The notes beneath the pieces were generated by a model. The model was not told the origin of the DNA, made no database searches, and saw only the letters and a program-made list of their open reading frames with translations. Of a DNA stretch of 64,000 bases, positions 18,252 through 27,620 are shown piece after piece. Position 1 is the first letter of the stretch. Every line of letters begins with the position of its first letter. Source of the stretch: Magnetospirillum sp. SS-4 (GTDB taxonomy: Bacteria; Pseudomonadota; Alphaproteobacteria; Rhodospirillales; Magnetospirillaceae); assembly GCF_902729425.1 (NCBI RefSeq), contig NZ_CACVCH010000081.1, positions 101,326 to 165,325 of the forward strand. Direction: 5' to 3'. A program made the translations under genes and the position numbers.

Positions 18252-19858
18252 TGCGTCTGGAAGCCTTGCTGGAAATGTCGAGGAACGCGGCCGACCGGGG
18301 CCGTTTCGACGACGCCATCCGTCATGCCGAGGCGGCGATGGCGGCGGCGCCGGGCGGAGCGGCGGCGGCGGTTCAGCTCTCGACCCTGCTGCGCCAGCGC
18401 TCCCGCGCCGACGAGGCCGTCGGGGTGTTGCGGGCGGCGCTGGCCCACGATTCCGGCCGGGCCGATCTGTGGAACCATCTGGGGCTGGCCGAGCGCAACG
18501 CCAACCGGCCTGACGCCAGCCTGGAGGCCTTTCGCCGGGGGGCGCGGCTGGAGCCCGGCAATCCCTGGACCTTCACCAACATGGCGTTCGGCCTGCTGCG
18601 CGAGCCGGGTCCGCGGGCGGCCGAGACCTTCGCGCCGCTGGGGCGGGCCTCGGACCCGGCCGAGATCGGCCTCGGCCTGTTCTGCGACCGCTTTCCCCAC
18701 ACCTATGGTTTCCTGACCCAGCAGTTCAACACCTATCTGGACAGCTTCCCCGATTGCCGGGTCTACAGCTATGGCCGCAAGGTGATGGAGCCGTGGGCGG
18801 CAGACCAGTTCGAGGAGGCGGCCCAGGCCTGGACGGCGCTGCATGGCGGCGACCGCTCGCGCGTCCACCAGCTGCTGCCCGGCCTCGGCCCCGCCGGCGC
18901 CCCCGGCGACGCCCATCATGCGCTGGCGTCGCTGGCGGACGGGCGGTTCCGCAAGCCGCGCCTCGCCCATTGCATCTTCGCCATGAATGCCGACCTGTTC
19001 CGGCCGCTGTGGGAGACGCTGGGGATTCCCTTCACCTTCACCCTCAATCCCGGCGGTGGTTTCCGCCTGAACGACCCCTATTCCGACGAGCGGCTGCGCA
19101 GGGTGTTCGCCTCGCCCATGTTCCGCCGGGTGATCGTCACCTATCAGCGCACCCGCGATTACATCGTCGAGCGCTTCCAGGTTCCCGACGAGCGTATCGT
19201 CCTGATTCCCGGCACCATCGTGATGGAGCGCTTCCTGGCCGCCCATGTCCGGCCCAAGCGGATGTTTCCGGCCGACAAGGACACCCTGGACGTCTGCTTC
19301 GTCGGCATCCGCTATTCCCCCACCGGCGCCGACAAGGGCTATGACCGCTTCATCGCGGCGGCGGCTCTCCTGGCGGAGCGTTTCCCCCATCTGCGCCTGC
19401 ACGTCATCGGCAATTTCGACGCCGGCACCGTGGACGTGTCGGCGCTGGACGGACGGATCGCGTTTCACGGCCGGCGCGATCAGGCCTGGATGGCGGAATT
19501 CTATTCCGGCATGGACGCGGTGGTGTCGCCCAATGTGGCCGATCAGCTGGCCCTGGGGGCGTTCGACGGTTTTCCCGTCACCAGCTGCATCGAGGCCGGC
19601 ATGTGCGGCGTCGCTCTGTTCGCCACCGATCCCATGGGACTGAACCGGATGATCGGGCCGGAACGGCATTACGTACCCATCGCCGACCGGCCGGCCGAGA
19701 TCGCCGGAACCCTGGCCCGATGGCTGGCCGACCCGCCCCGGCTTTACGCCCTGGCCGAGGCCGGCCGGAAGCGCTTCGCCGAGGTGTGGGGCGAGGCGGC
19801 CCAGATGGCCCCCCGCGTCGGGCTGATGCGGCGCTGGCTGGCGGAGGTCACACCGTGA
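18251..19858 (+). CDS. TPR-containing glycosyltransferase (GT4-like C-terminal domain)
   Basis: This 535-residue protein has three or so N-terminal TPR units (about residues 1-115: AIRHAEAAMAAAPG, AVGVLRAALAHDSGRADLWNHLGLAERNANRPDASLEAFRRG). A GT-B-type glycosyltransferase follows, with a recognisable donor domain: VCFVGIRYSPTGADKGYDRFIAAAALLAERFP, LHVIGNFD, MDAVVSPN and the acceptor-loop IEAGMCGVALFATDPMG. The sugar and acceptor are unknown; surface polysaccharide or protein glycosylation are options. The start is ATG 18251 with a weak GCGAGG site. The last 11 bases overlap the convergent olsB gene. Confidence 0.75.
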   Translation: MRLEALLEMSRNAADRGRFDDAIRHAEAAMAAAPGGAAAAVQLSTLLRQRSRADEAVGVLRAALAHDSGRADLWNHLGLAERNANRPDASLEAFRRGARLEPGNPWTFTNMAFGLLREPGPRAAETFAPLGRASDPAEIGLGLFCDRFPHTYGFLTQQFNTYLDSFPDCRVYSYGRKVMEPWAADQFEEAAQAWTALHGGDRSRVHQLLPGLGPAGAPGDAHHALASLADGRFRKPRLAHCIFAMNADLFRPLWETLGIPFTFTLNPGGGFRLNDPYSDERLRRVFASPMFRRVIVTYQRTRDYIVERFQVPDERIVLIPGTIVMERFLAAHVRPKRMFPADKDTLDVCFVGIRYSPTGADKGYDRFIAAAALLAERFPHLRLHVIGNFDAGTVDVSALDGRIAFHGRRDQAWMAEFYSGMDAVVSPNVADQLALGAFDGFPVTSCIEAGMCGVALFATDPMGLNRMIGPERHYVPIADRPAEIAGTLARWLADPPRLYALAEAGRKRFAEVWGEAAQMAPRVGLMRRWLAEVTP

Positions 19859-20627
19859 AGCGCTTGACGTAGCGTCCGGCGATGTCGGCGGTGTTGACCA
19901 CCACCAGCACGTCGGTGGTGTTGAACTGATGGTCGATCACCGCGCCGTCGCCGATGACGCCGCCCAGGCGCAGATAGCCCTTGAGCAAGGGCGGCAGCGA
20001 GGCCAGCACGCGGCGGGCTTCCCATTCCGAATCGATGGTGGCGAAATCGACCCGGTCCCGGTGGGGCAGGGCGCGGCCGCGCAGTTCGGGCGGAGCAAGG
20101 TGATTGTCGCGCAGATAGGCCAGTTGCGGCGCCAGGATGGCCGGATCGGTGCCGGGCAGGCTGCCGCAGCCGAACAGAGTCTTGATGTCGTTGTCGACCA
20201 TGTAGGCCGCCAGACCCTGCCACAGCATTTGCAAGGTGCCGCGATGGCGGCAGCGGGCGTCGACGCAGGACCGGCCCAGTTCCAGAACCTCGCCGGGGCT
20301 GTCGGCGAAGGGCGACAGGTCGAACTCGCCGGCCGAATAGAACCGGCCGACCTGGGCGGCGGCATGGCGGCGGATCAGGCGGTAGGTGCCCACCACCTCG
20401 CCGTCCACCAGGGCCAGCAGATGGTCGCAGACCTGGTCGTAATCGTCGAAGTCCAGTTCCAGCGCCCGCATGGCGGCGCTGGGGCGGGCTCCCATCTCCT
20501 CGTAGAACACCCGGTAGCGGATGCGCTGGGCGGCGGCGATCTCGGCCCGGCTTTCGGCCAGACGGACCTCGACGCCGTCGCCGGAAGCGGGGGCAAGCGC
20601 GTGGACGGCCGTACTCTGGTGGGTCAT
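19848..20627 (-). CDS. olsB: GNAT acyltransferase, ornithine-acyl-ACP N-acyltransferase (OlsB-like)
   Basis: This 259-residue GNAT-fold enzyme is of the hemolysin/OlsB family, which transfers a 3-hydroxyacyl chain from ACP to ornithine to make lyso-ornithine lipid. Supporting blocks are VRLAESRAEIAAAQRIRYRVFYEEMGARPS, DHLLALVDGEVVGTYRLIR, LELGRSCVDARCRHRGTLQMLWQGLAAYM and LFGCGSLPGTDP. The O-acyltransferase OlsA that completes the lipid is not adjacent, so the exact product is inferred. The ATG at 20627 is the only good start. The 3' end overlaps the glycosyltransferase gene by 11 bases, tail to tail. Confidence 0.83.
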   Translation of the reverse strand: MTHQSTAVHALAPASGDGVEVRLAESRAEIAAAQRIRYRVFYEEMGARPSAAMRALELDFDDYDQVCDHLLALVDGEVVGTYRLIRRHAAAQVGRFYSAGEFDLSPFADSPGEVLELGRSCVDARCRHRGTLQMLWQGLAAYMVDNDIKTLFGCGSLPGTDPAILAPQLAYLRDNHLAPPELRGRALPHRDRVDFATIDSEWEARRVLASLPPLLKGYLRLGGVIGDGAVIDHQFNTTDVLVVVNTADIAGRYVKRFTV

Positions 20628-20854
20628 GGCTCACCTCGGCTGATGGATGGGGGTGGGGGCGGTTCTCGGGTGCTCCGCATGAACGCCGTCATGCGTTTGC
20701 CGGTATCTGCCCGATCTCTGATAACGGAGCTGTGGTCTCCACTCATGGATCGTCATATAACGTGAAGACTTGTTTGAAGGGGGTGAAACAATTATTACAG
20801 TCGCAGCCCTCAAGCTTATTTCCTGGGGCACTGGTTTTTCAGCAGGGAGTCCAC

Positions 20855-21220
20855 ATGGCCGAGTCTCGCATCGCCTCCGTCGAAGGTTTCCAGTTTTCGT
20901 TTCATCCGGAAGAGCCGGAAACCCCGGTGCGCAAGGTCCAGTATCGCTGGGTGGTCAAGGATTGGGTCTGTCAGGTCGAATACAAGGGCGACTGGTCGGT
21001 CTTCACCTTGCACGAATTCAATGACGGGGTGTTCGAGCCATCGGCGGTCCAGGGGGTGTTCAGCGACTTTGCCGGCGCCGCCGCCGTCGAGGTCACCAGT
21101 CGCTGGCTGGAACGCCGCATCGAGGAAAAAACCGCCCGTATCCAGCGGGAGCGCATCGTGTTCCTGGGGGCGCTGGCGGTGGTCGCCGCCCTTGGCCTCG
21201 CCGCGGTCTCGCTACGCTGA
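20855..21220 (+). CDS. Small protein with C-terminal membrane anchor, unknown function
   Basis: This 121-residue protein is soluble for about 95 residues (Trp-rich: VQYRWVVKDWVCQVEYKGDWSVFTLHEF). It ends with a charged helix (ERRIEEKTARIQRER) and one transmembrane helix (IVFLGALAVVAALGLAAVSLR), so it is probably tail-anchored with the body in the cytoplasm. I recognise no family. ATG 20855 follows CAGGGAG; a longer in-frame version upstream has no ribosome site. It sits between divergent olsB and msrA with its own upstream region. Confidence 0.65.
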   Translation: MAESRIASVEGFQFSFHPEEPETPVRKVQYRWVVKDWVCQVEYKGDWSVFTLHEFNDGVFEPSAVQGVFSDFAGAAAVEVTSRWLERRIEEKTARIQRERIVFLGALAVVAALGLAAVSLR

Positions 21221-21268
21221 CGGTGCATCCCCATATAAGGGGGGATCAGTGCGTTCGGAGGGCTTCCC

Positions 21269-21907
<639 letters not shown>

Positions 21908-21930
21908 CAGTCCGATCTATGTTGTAAAAG

Positions 21931-21954
21931 GAATCGCCGGCCGGGGGGCGATTC
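21931..21954 (+). terminator. Possible terminator after msrA
   Basis: An eight-base stem GAATCGCC/GGCGATTC (21931-21938 with 21947-21954) has an 8-base GC-rich loop and lies 24 bases after the msrA stop. No T-run follows. Confidence 0.4.
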
Positions 21955-22070
21955 ATTCGGATGGTAGCGGTCGGTGACGAAAACGACACAATGAAACCCG
22001 CGCCACCATATCCTGATTTGGATAAAATCAAGACTTTGCCAAGGTCTCTCGTTGCAACGGGAGTCCGTCT

Positions 22071-22190
22071 ATGCTTAAGGTATTCGAGGCGGATGGGGCG
22101 ACCCTGATCACTGGGGGCTTAGAGGACTGGGGGCGGGGTCGTGAATTCGGCTCTTCGGGGAGCGACTTGAAACGGGCCTGGGTTGTTTGA
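22071..22190 (+). CDS. Possible small ORF (39 residues) upstream of parA-like gene
   Basis: ATG 22071 is preceded by GGGAG at a plausible distance. The frame runs 39 codons to TGA, 37 bases before the ParA-like ATG. The peptide begins MLKVFEADGATLITGG and has no signal or domain. It could be a leader peptide or noise. Confidence 0.25.
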   Translation: MLKVFEADGATLITGGLEDWGRGREFGSSGSDLKRAWVV

Positions 22191-22227
22191 CTGTCGGCCG
22201 ACGAGACATCATGGATGAACCGCGGAC

Positions 22228-23319
22228 ATGAAGCCGTATATCGTCGCCATATTCAATCAGAAGGGGGGCATTTCCAAGACCACCACCAGCACGAACCTTG
22301 CCGTCTGCCTGGCCGCGTTCGGCAAGTCGGTGGTGGTGATCGATCTCGATTCCCAGGGCGATTCGACCAAGAGCCTCGGCATAGACCCCAAGATCAAGCA
22401 GGGCATCTTCGACCTGTTCATCGGCCATGTGCCGGTGCACGAGGTGATGGTGCCTACCGTGTTCGAGGGCGTCAGGGTGCTGCCGTCGACCTACAGCCTG
22501 GCCGGCATCGAGATCAAGTTGTCGGAATTGCAGAATTCACAACGGACCCTGTCCACCATCCTGGCCCAGACCGAACTGGACTGCGACTACGTGGTGATCG
22601 ATTGCCCGCCGGCGCTGGGCATCCTGCCCATCAACGCCCTGGCCTCGGCCCATGCCGTCATCATTCCGGTCACCGCCACGCCTTATGCCAATGACGGATT
22701 GCTGCGGACCCTGCCGTCCATCAAGTATGTGCAGGAGGGGTTGAACAAGAACCTGCTGCTTCAGGGCGTGCTGTTCACCATCAACGACAAGACCAAGACC
22801 ACCCGCAAGATCAACGAACTGATCCGCTCGCGCCTGGGCGGGACGGTCTACCGCACCGAGATCCCCCGCGACAACACGGTGATCGAGGCCGCCACCGCCC
22901 GCCTGCCGGTCTGCGTCTACGGGCCGAAATCGGCGGCGGCGCAGGCTCACCTCGACTTCACCGAGGAATTCATCGACCGTCACGTCTCCATCGCCGCCAA
23001 GGTCGGCGAGACCATCGCCGGACGGCTGCCCCGCGAGCAGGCGATCGAACGGCTGTTCCGCTGGCAGTCGCAGAACGCGGTGTCGATCGGTCCCGATGGC
23101 GACGAGCGCCTGCGCCAGAAGAGGGACCAACTCGACCGCATGCTTTATGGCGACCGTAGCCGGGCCGAGCGATGGCATCTGGCGCTGGTTCACTTCTTCA
23201 TAGATAATCGTTTGTCGCTGGCGGCGTTCCTTCTGGTGATGCTGATCGGCCTGATCGCCCTGCTTGGAGCCGGCTTCGAGGGGGCGCGGCGGTTGGCCGA
23301 ATTGCTGGGATTCGGGTGA
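22228..23319 (+). CDS. ParA/MinD-type ATPase with C-terminal transmembrane anchor, chemosensory operon
   Basis: This 363-residue P-loop ATPase has a deviant Walker A motif KGGISKTT (12-19; most ParA proteins have G where this has S), DLDSQGDSTKSLG near 35-47 and VVIDCPPALG near 112-121. After the ATPase fold (about 255 residues) comes a charged linker and then one hydrophobic segment (about 329-350: LSLAAFLLVMLIGLIALLGAGF), so it should be membrane-tethered. ParA homologues in chemotaxis operons (ParC, PpfA) position receptor arrays and normally lack such an anchor. It heads the operon, and its stop overlaps an in-frame GTG of the next gene. It is likely to place the array at the membrane. 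Confidence 0.85.
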   Translation: MKPYIVAIFNQKGGISKTTTSTNLAVCLAAFGKSVVVIDLDSQGDSTKSLGIDPKIKQGIFDLFIGHVPVHEVMVPTVFEGVRVLPSTYSLAGIEIKLSELQNSQRTLSTILAQTELDCDYVVIDCPPALGILPINALASAHAVIIPVTATPYANDGLLRTLPSIKYVQEGLNKNLLLQGVLFTINDKTKTTRKINELIRSRLGGTVYRTEIPRDNTVIEAATARLPVCVYGPKSAAAQAHLDFTEEFIDRHVSIAAKVGETIAGRLPREQAIERLFRWQSQNAVSIGPDGDERLRQKRDQLDRMLYGDRSRAERWHLALVHFFIDNRLSLAAFLLVMLIGLIALLGAGFEGARRLAELLGFG

Positions 23320-23342
23320 CGGGACGATTGGGGGGGAGTTTG

Positions 23343-23873
23343 GTGGCCGAACATGGTGTCGAGAGTCTGGCGGGAGTGGTCACATTCCGGTTATGCGGCC
23401 AGACCTTCGGACTGGCGGTCGGCGATGTGCGCGAGGTGGTTCCCGTCGCCTGGCTCGACCGGCCGCCGCGCATGCCCGGCATCGTCCAGGGGGTTCTCAA
23501 TCTTGCCGGAACGGCGATTCCGGTCCTGCGGCTCGACCGCCTGCTGGGTCTGGAGGACGGTCGCTACGGCATTGACGCCTCCATCCTGGTGATGCGCGAT
23601 TCCGGGGATGCCCGTCCGCTGGGGCTGCTGGTCGAGCATGTGGACGGCGTCCGCGCCGCCGAGGCCTTCTCCCCGCTCGGCATGCCGGAGGCGCAGTCGT
23701 TCAACGGCTGCGTCGTCGACCAGCTGGCCGCCGATGGCGGCATGGCCTATCTGCTGTCGTGGCGCAACGTCCTGCTGGCCGAGGAGCGGGCGCGGCTGGC
23801 CGATTTCCAGGCCTGCGCCCAGGAACGCTTGGCGGCGCTGGCGGATGATCCGCCCCGGGACGGTTCGGCGTGA
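23343..23873 (+). CDS. cheW: CheW-like coupling protein (first)
   Basis: This 176-residue CheW-domain protein would couple the receptor to the CheA-REC kinase of this operon. Core blocks are VTFRLCGQTFGLAVGDVREVVP, MPGIVQGVLNLAGTAIPVLRLDRLLGL and GLLVEHVDGV. A C-terminal helical tail of about 35 residues extends beyond the fold. The frame also has GTG 23316 overlapping the parA stop, but GGGGGGAG directly upstream of GTG 23343 favours the shorter form. Its stop overlaps the cheR start (GTGA). Confidence 0.9.
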   Translation: MAEHGVESLAGVVTFRLCGQTFGLAVGDVREVVPVAWLDRPPRMPGIVQGVLNLAGTAIPVLRLDRLLGLEDGRYGIDASILVMRDSGDARPLGLLVEHVDGVRAAEAFSPLGMPEAQSFNGCVVDQLAADGGMAYLLSWRNVLLAEERARLADFQACAQERLAALADDPPRDGSA

Positions 23874-25369
23874 CGGCGGGAGGCGAACCGGCGGGGCCGG
23901 CGGTTGGGGACATTCTTGCCGATTTCACCTTCGCCTCGCTGAAGGCCATGGTGATCGACGCCACCGGCATGGCCTTCTACGCCGACAAGAGCGAGGACCT
24001 GGCCAGGATATTCCAGCTCCGCATGGGTCTGGTCGGCGCCGCCGACTGCGCCGCCTACCTGGAGCTGCTGAAGGCGCCGAAGTCCGAGGATTGCGAGATG
24101 GACGCGCTGGTGGCGGAACTGACCATCGGCGAGACCTACTTCTTTCGCCACAAGGAGCAGTTCGACGCCCTGAGGGACGTGATCCTGCCCGACGTGATCG
24201 AACGCAACCGGCCGTTCCGCCGCCTGAGGATATGGAGCGCCGGCTGCGCCACCGGGCCCGAGCCCTATTCCATCGCCATCATGCTGGAACGGGAATTCGG
24301 CCACCGCATCGCCGACTGGCATGTCACCGTGCTGGGGACCGACATCAATCAGAAGTTCCTGGCCCGCGCCCGCGAGGGGCGCTACGATTCATGGGCGTTC
24401 CGCACCATGCCCGACGACATCCGGGCGGCCTGCTTCACCCCGGTCGGCGGCCAGTGGCAGATCAATCCGGGCTTCAAGCGCTTCGTTAAGTTCCAGTACC
24501 ACAACCTGATCAAGAGCCGGTTTCCGTCGATCATCGACAACATCGCCGGCTTCGACGTCATCATCTGCCGCAACGTCATCATCTATTTCAGCCCGGAAAC
24601 CATCGAATCGCTGATTCCTTGCTTTCACGAGACCCTGACCGATGGCGGCTGGCTGATCATGGGACACGCCGAACCCAACCAGCACCTGTTCCGCAGGTTC
24701 AAGACCGTCAATACCCCCGGCGCCGTCCTCTATCAGCGGTCCGATCGACATTATCAGGCATCCGCGCCGCCGCTCGCGCCGACGCCGCCTCCCCCGCCGT
24801 CGCCGTCGCCGTCGCTGGTGCTGCCGCGCCTGACGGCGCTCGATGTCGCCCGCGAGCCGCCCCGCCGCCCGGAGACGGCGGCAGGCCGGCCTTCGCCGAA
24901 GGCCGCCACGCCGAGGCCGGCTCCTTCCCCGTCTCTTCCGGTCCCGCCGCCATCTCCCCCGACCGGCGGCGGCGAGGGCGTGTCCAGGATTCGCGAACTG
25001 GCCGATTGCGGCCAGTGGGAGGCCGCTGCGGCGGCTTGCGACACGCTGCTGAACGCGACGCCCCTGGACGCCTGGGCTCATTTCTACCGCGCCATGATCC
25101 ACGAGCAGGTCGGCGAGGCCGAACTGTGCGAGAGGTCATTGCGGCGCGCCATCTATCTCGACCGCAAGCTGGTCCTGCCTCACTATCACCTGGGGCTGTT
25201 CCTGCTGCGTCGCGACGATGCGGCGGCGGCGGCCAAGGCGTTCCGCAATGTCCAGGCCCTGTTGCGGGACCGGCCCGACGACGCCCGGGTGGCCGATACC
25301 GACAAGATCACGACGGGACAGATGCGCGAGGCGGTGGAGATGCACCTTAAGCTGATCGGAGAGCCCTGA
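23870..25369 (+). CDS. cheR: CheR methyltransferase with C-terminal TPR region
   Basis: This 499-residue SAM-dependent enzyme would methylate glutamates of the operon's chemoreceptor. The N-terminal helical domain is followed by LTIGETYFFRHKEQFDAL, the SAM-binding IWSAGCATGPEPYS (121-134) and DVIICRNVIIYFSPETI. A long Pro-rich linker (about 295-370) then leads to TPR-like repeats (WEAAAACDTLLNATPLDAWAHFYRAMIHEQVGEAELCERSLRRAIYLD). CheR-TPR fusions are typical of Wsp-type systems (WspC). It starts with GTG overlapping the cheW stop and ends overlapping the next ATG (TGATG). Confidence 0.93.
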   Translation: MTAGGEPAGPAVGDILADFTFASLKAMVIDATGMAFYADKSEDLARIFQLRMGLVGAADCAAYLELLKAPKSEDCEMDALVAELTIGETYFFRHKEQFDALRDVILPDVIERNRPFRRLRIWSAGCATGPEPYSIAIMLEREFGHRIADWHVTVLGTDINQKFLARAREGRYDSWAFRTMPDDIRAACFTPVGGQWQINPGFKRFVKFQYHNLIKSRFPSIIDNIAGFDVIICRNVIIYFSPETIESLIPCFHETLTDGGWLIMGHAEPNQHLFRRFKTVNTPGAVLYQRSDRHYQASAPPLAPTPPPPPSPSPSLVLPRLTALDVAREPPRRPETAAGRPSPKAATPRPAPSPSLPVPPPSPPTGGGEGVSRIRELADCGQWEAAAAACDTLLNATPLDAWAHFYRAMIHEQVGEAELCERSLRRAIYLDRKLVLPHYHLGLFLLRRDDAAAAAKAFRNVQALLRDRPDDARVADTDKITTGQMREAVEMHLKLIGEP

Positions 25370-25986
25370 TGACCACCTCCCGCGATGAGCTGGCTTCGGC
25401 TTCGTTGCGACGGCGGTTGCAGGCGCGCATCGAGTGGGGCGGCAATGACCGCGATTCCAACTTGAATACCGCCCTGCTGAAGGCCCGGGCCCTGCGCCTG
25501 GCCCGCCCTCGCGACGTCGCCGCCGAACGGGAGTCCGGCATTCAGGTGCTGAGCTTCCGCATCGCGGCCGAACGCTATGCCCTGGCGCTGTCCTGCCTGT
25601 CCGAGGTCATGCCGCTGACCGCCTGGACGCCGGTGCCCGGCCAGCCGCAATACCTGCTGGGGATCACCAATCTGTGGGGCGAGATCCGGCCCGTTCTCGA
25701 CCTGCATTCCCTGTTCGGGCTGGAGCCCCCCGGCGCCTCGACGCGCTGCTGGGTGATCTTCGTGAAGCATGGCCGGTCCGAGGTCGGTCTTCGCGTCGAG
25801 GGGCTGGACAGCATCAGGGCCATCGACCCCGCCGGTCTGACCGATCCGCACATCTCGGGGAACGGCCTTCCCCAGCGCTTTATCAGGGGTATCGGAGCCG
25901 ATACCTTGATCCTGCTCGATATCCCCCAGATACTCGCTCTCGATGTCCTGAGGGACAGTCGCGCCGACGCCACCAGCGCCCCATGA
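25369..25986 (+). CDS. cheW: CheW-like coupling protein (second)
   Basis: This 205-residue protein has a basic N-terminal extension of about 60 residues and then a CheW fold: QVLSFRIAAERYALALSCLSEVMPLTAWTPVPGQPQYLLGITNLWGEIRPVLDLHSLFGL. A second CheW after cheR parallels WspD. The extension differs from the first CheW and may give separate binding. It overlaps cheR by one base and the following frame by a few bases, so coupled translation is likely. Confidence 0.88.
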   Translation: MTTSRDELASASLRRRLQARIEWGGNDRDSNLNTALLKARALRLARPRDVAAERESGIQVLSFRIAAERYALALSCLSEVMPLTAWTPVPGQPQYLLGITNLWGEIRPVLDLHSLFGLEPPGASTRCWVIFVKHGRSEVGLRVEGLDSIRAIDPAGLTDPHISGNGLPQRFIRGIGADTLILLDIPQILALDVLRDSRADATSAP

Positions 25987-25997
25987 AGGAAGTTCCC

Positions 25998-27620
25998 ATG
26001 ACCAACGCCGCTCAACACTCGCTGTGGAAAACCCTGAAGTTGCGCCGCAAGTTCGCGGTGATCTCGGTCCTGGCCACCGCCATCCTTGCCGGCCTGATCG
26101 CCTTCAACGTCACGGTGTTGCGCAGCCAGTCGCAGTACTCGCTGATCACCGACATGGCGGGGCGTCAGCGCATGCTGTCGCAGAAATTCGCAAAGGAGAT
26201 CCTGCTGGTCGGCGCCGGCGTGACGATGGATGCCCAATCGACCCTCAAGCTGTTGCGCGACAGTCTGGGGGCGCTGATGGATGGCGGCGAGATCATCGCC
26301 AATCTCGATACCGGCGCCAAGGTGACGCTGCCGCCGGCGCTCAGCGTCGAAATCCGCAACCGGCTGGCCGAGCAGGCCATCGCGTTGCGTCAGTACGAGG
26401 CTGCCGCCAACGCCTATCTGGGATTGCCGGCCAGCGATCCGCGGCGACCCGAAAAGCTGAAGGAACTGCTGACCACCCAGGTGCAGATGAATGATCTCGC
26501 CGATTCCGCCGTCAAGATGATGGGGCTGTACGCGGCGTCCAACATTTCCTCCATGATTCTGCTCCAGGTGGTGGTGGGGGTGCTGTTCGCCCTGATCGGC
26601 ATGCTGATCAGCCGCGCCGTCGGGCATCAGATCGCCGAGCCGCTGGAGGCGTGCTCGGAAGCGGCCCGCCGGGTGGCCGGCGGCGATCTTCGCATCGAGC
26701 CGCTTCAGGTCAGCAGCTCGGACGAAATCGGCGTGCTTCAGGTCTCCTTCAACGAGATGCTGTCCAGCCAGCGTGACGTGGCGGTCCAGACCCGCACGGT
26801 GTGCGACGCCCTGACGGCGGCCTCGGCGGCGATCTTGTCGTCGGCCCAGGAACAGGCGGCCGGCACCAAGCAGCAGGCGGCGGCGGTGCAGGAGATCACC
26901 ACCACGGTGGAGGAGATCAGCCTGTCGGGCAAGCAGGTGGCCGAACGGTCGCGTCAGGTCGCCGGCACCGCCGAGGCGGTGGCGACCTCGGGCAACGCCG
27001 GGCTTCAGGCGGTGCGCGACGCCTCGGTGGGGATGGAGGCCATCCGCGAGCAGACCGAGACGGTGGCCGAGAACATCATCACCTTGTCCGAGCGCACCCA
27101 GGCGGTCGGCGAGATCATCGCCACCGTCAACGAGATCGCCGAACAGTCCAACCTGGTGGCGCTGAACGCCGCCATCGAGGCCGCCGACGCCCGCGAGCAG
27201 GGGCGCCGGTTCTCGGTGGTGGCCAACGAGATCAAGAACCTCGCCGATCAGGCTAAGGAGGCCACGTCGCAGGTGCGCGGCATCCTGGAACAGACCCAGA
27301 AGGGCATCAACACCTCGGTGATGCTGACCGAGGAGGCGTTGAAGCGGGTCGAGACCGGCCGCGAGCGCACCACGGTGTCCGAACACGTCATCCGCCAGAT
27401 GTCCGACAACATCCAGGAAAGCGTGCATGCGTTCCAGCAGATCGTCGGCGCCACCAACCAGCAGCAGATCGGCCTGGAACAGGTCACCCAGGCCTTGCAT
27501 GAAATCCGCCAGGCGAGCCAGCAGACCGCCATCACCACCGCCCAGCTTGAGCGGGCTTCCCTCGACCTCAATCAACTGGGCCAGAAGCTGGCCTCGACCC
27601 TGGAGAGATTCCGGCTGTGA
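25998..27620 (+). CDS. Methyl-accepting chemoreceptor with PilJ-type sensor
   Basis: This 540-residue membrane receptor has TM1 near residues 24-42, then the type IV pili/NIT-like ligand region whose signature SLITDMAGRQRMLSQKFAKEILLVG matches the PilJ N-terminal domain. TM2 lies near 180-203, followed by HAMP and a signalling domain with tip EIAEQSNLVALNAAIEAADAREQGRRFSVVANEIKNLADQ. It is the cognate receptor of this operon (WspA equivalent). AAGGAAG before ATG 25998 favours it over ATG 25983, which overlaps the cheW stop. Its last bases overlap the cheA GTG. Confidence 0.92.
   Translation: MTNAAQHSLWKTLKLRRKFAVISVLATAILAGLIAFNVTVLRSQSQYSLITDMAGRQRMLSQKFAKEILLVGAGVTMDAQSTLKLLRDSLGALMDGGEIIANLDTGAKVTLPPALSVEIRNRLAEQAIALRQYEAAANAYLGLPASDPRRPEKLKELLTTQVQMNDLADSAVKMMGLYAASNISSMILLQVVVGVLFALIGMLISRAVGHQIAEPLEACSEAARRVAGGDLRIEPLQVSSSDEIGVLQVSFNEMLSSQRDVAVQTRTVCDALTAASAAILSSAQEQAAGTKQQAAAVQEITTTVEEISLSGKQVAERSRQVAGTAEAVATSGNAGLQAVRDASVGMEAIREQTETVAENIITLSERTQAVGEIIATVNEIAEQSNLVALNAAIEAADAREQGRRFSVVANEIKNLADQAKEATSQVRGILEQTQKGINTSVMLTEEALKRVETGRERTTVSEHVIRQMSDNIQESVHAFQQIVGATNQQQIGLEQVTQALHEIRQASQQTAITTAQLERASLDLNQLGQKLASTLERFRL

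Larger units (their letters stand above)
21908..22227. other. Intergenic region upstream of the chemosensory operon
   Basis: This 320-base gap contains a hairpin after msrA (21931-21954), a possible 39-residue ORF (22071-22190) and presumably the operon promoter. I could not pick out a convincing -35/-10 pair. Confidence 0.5.
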
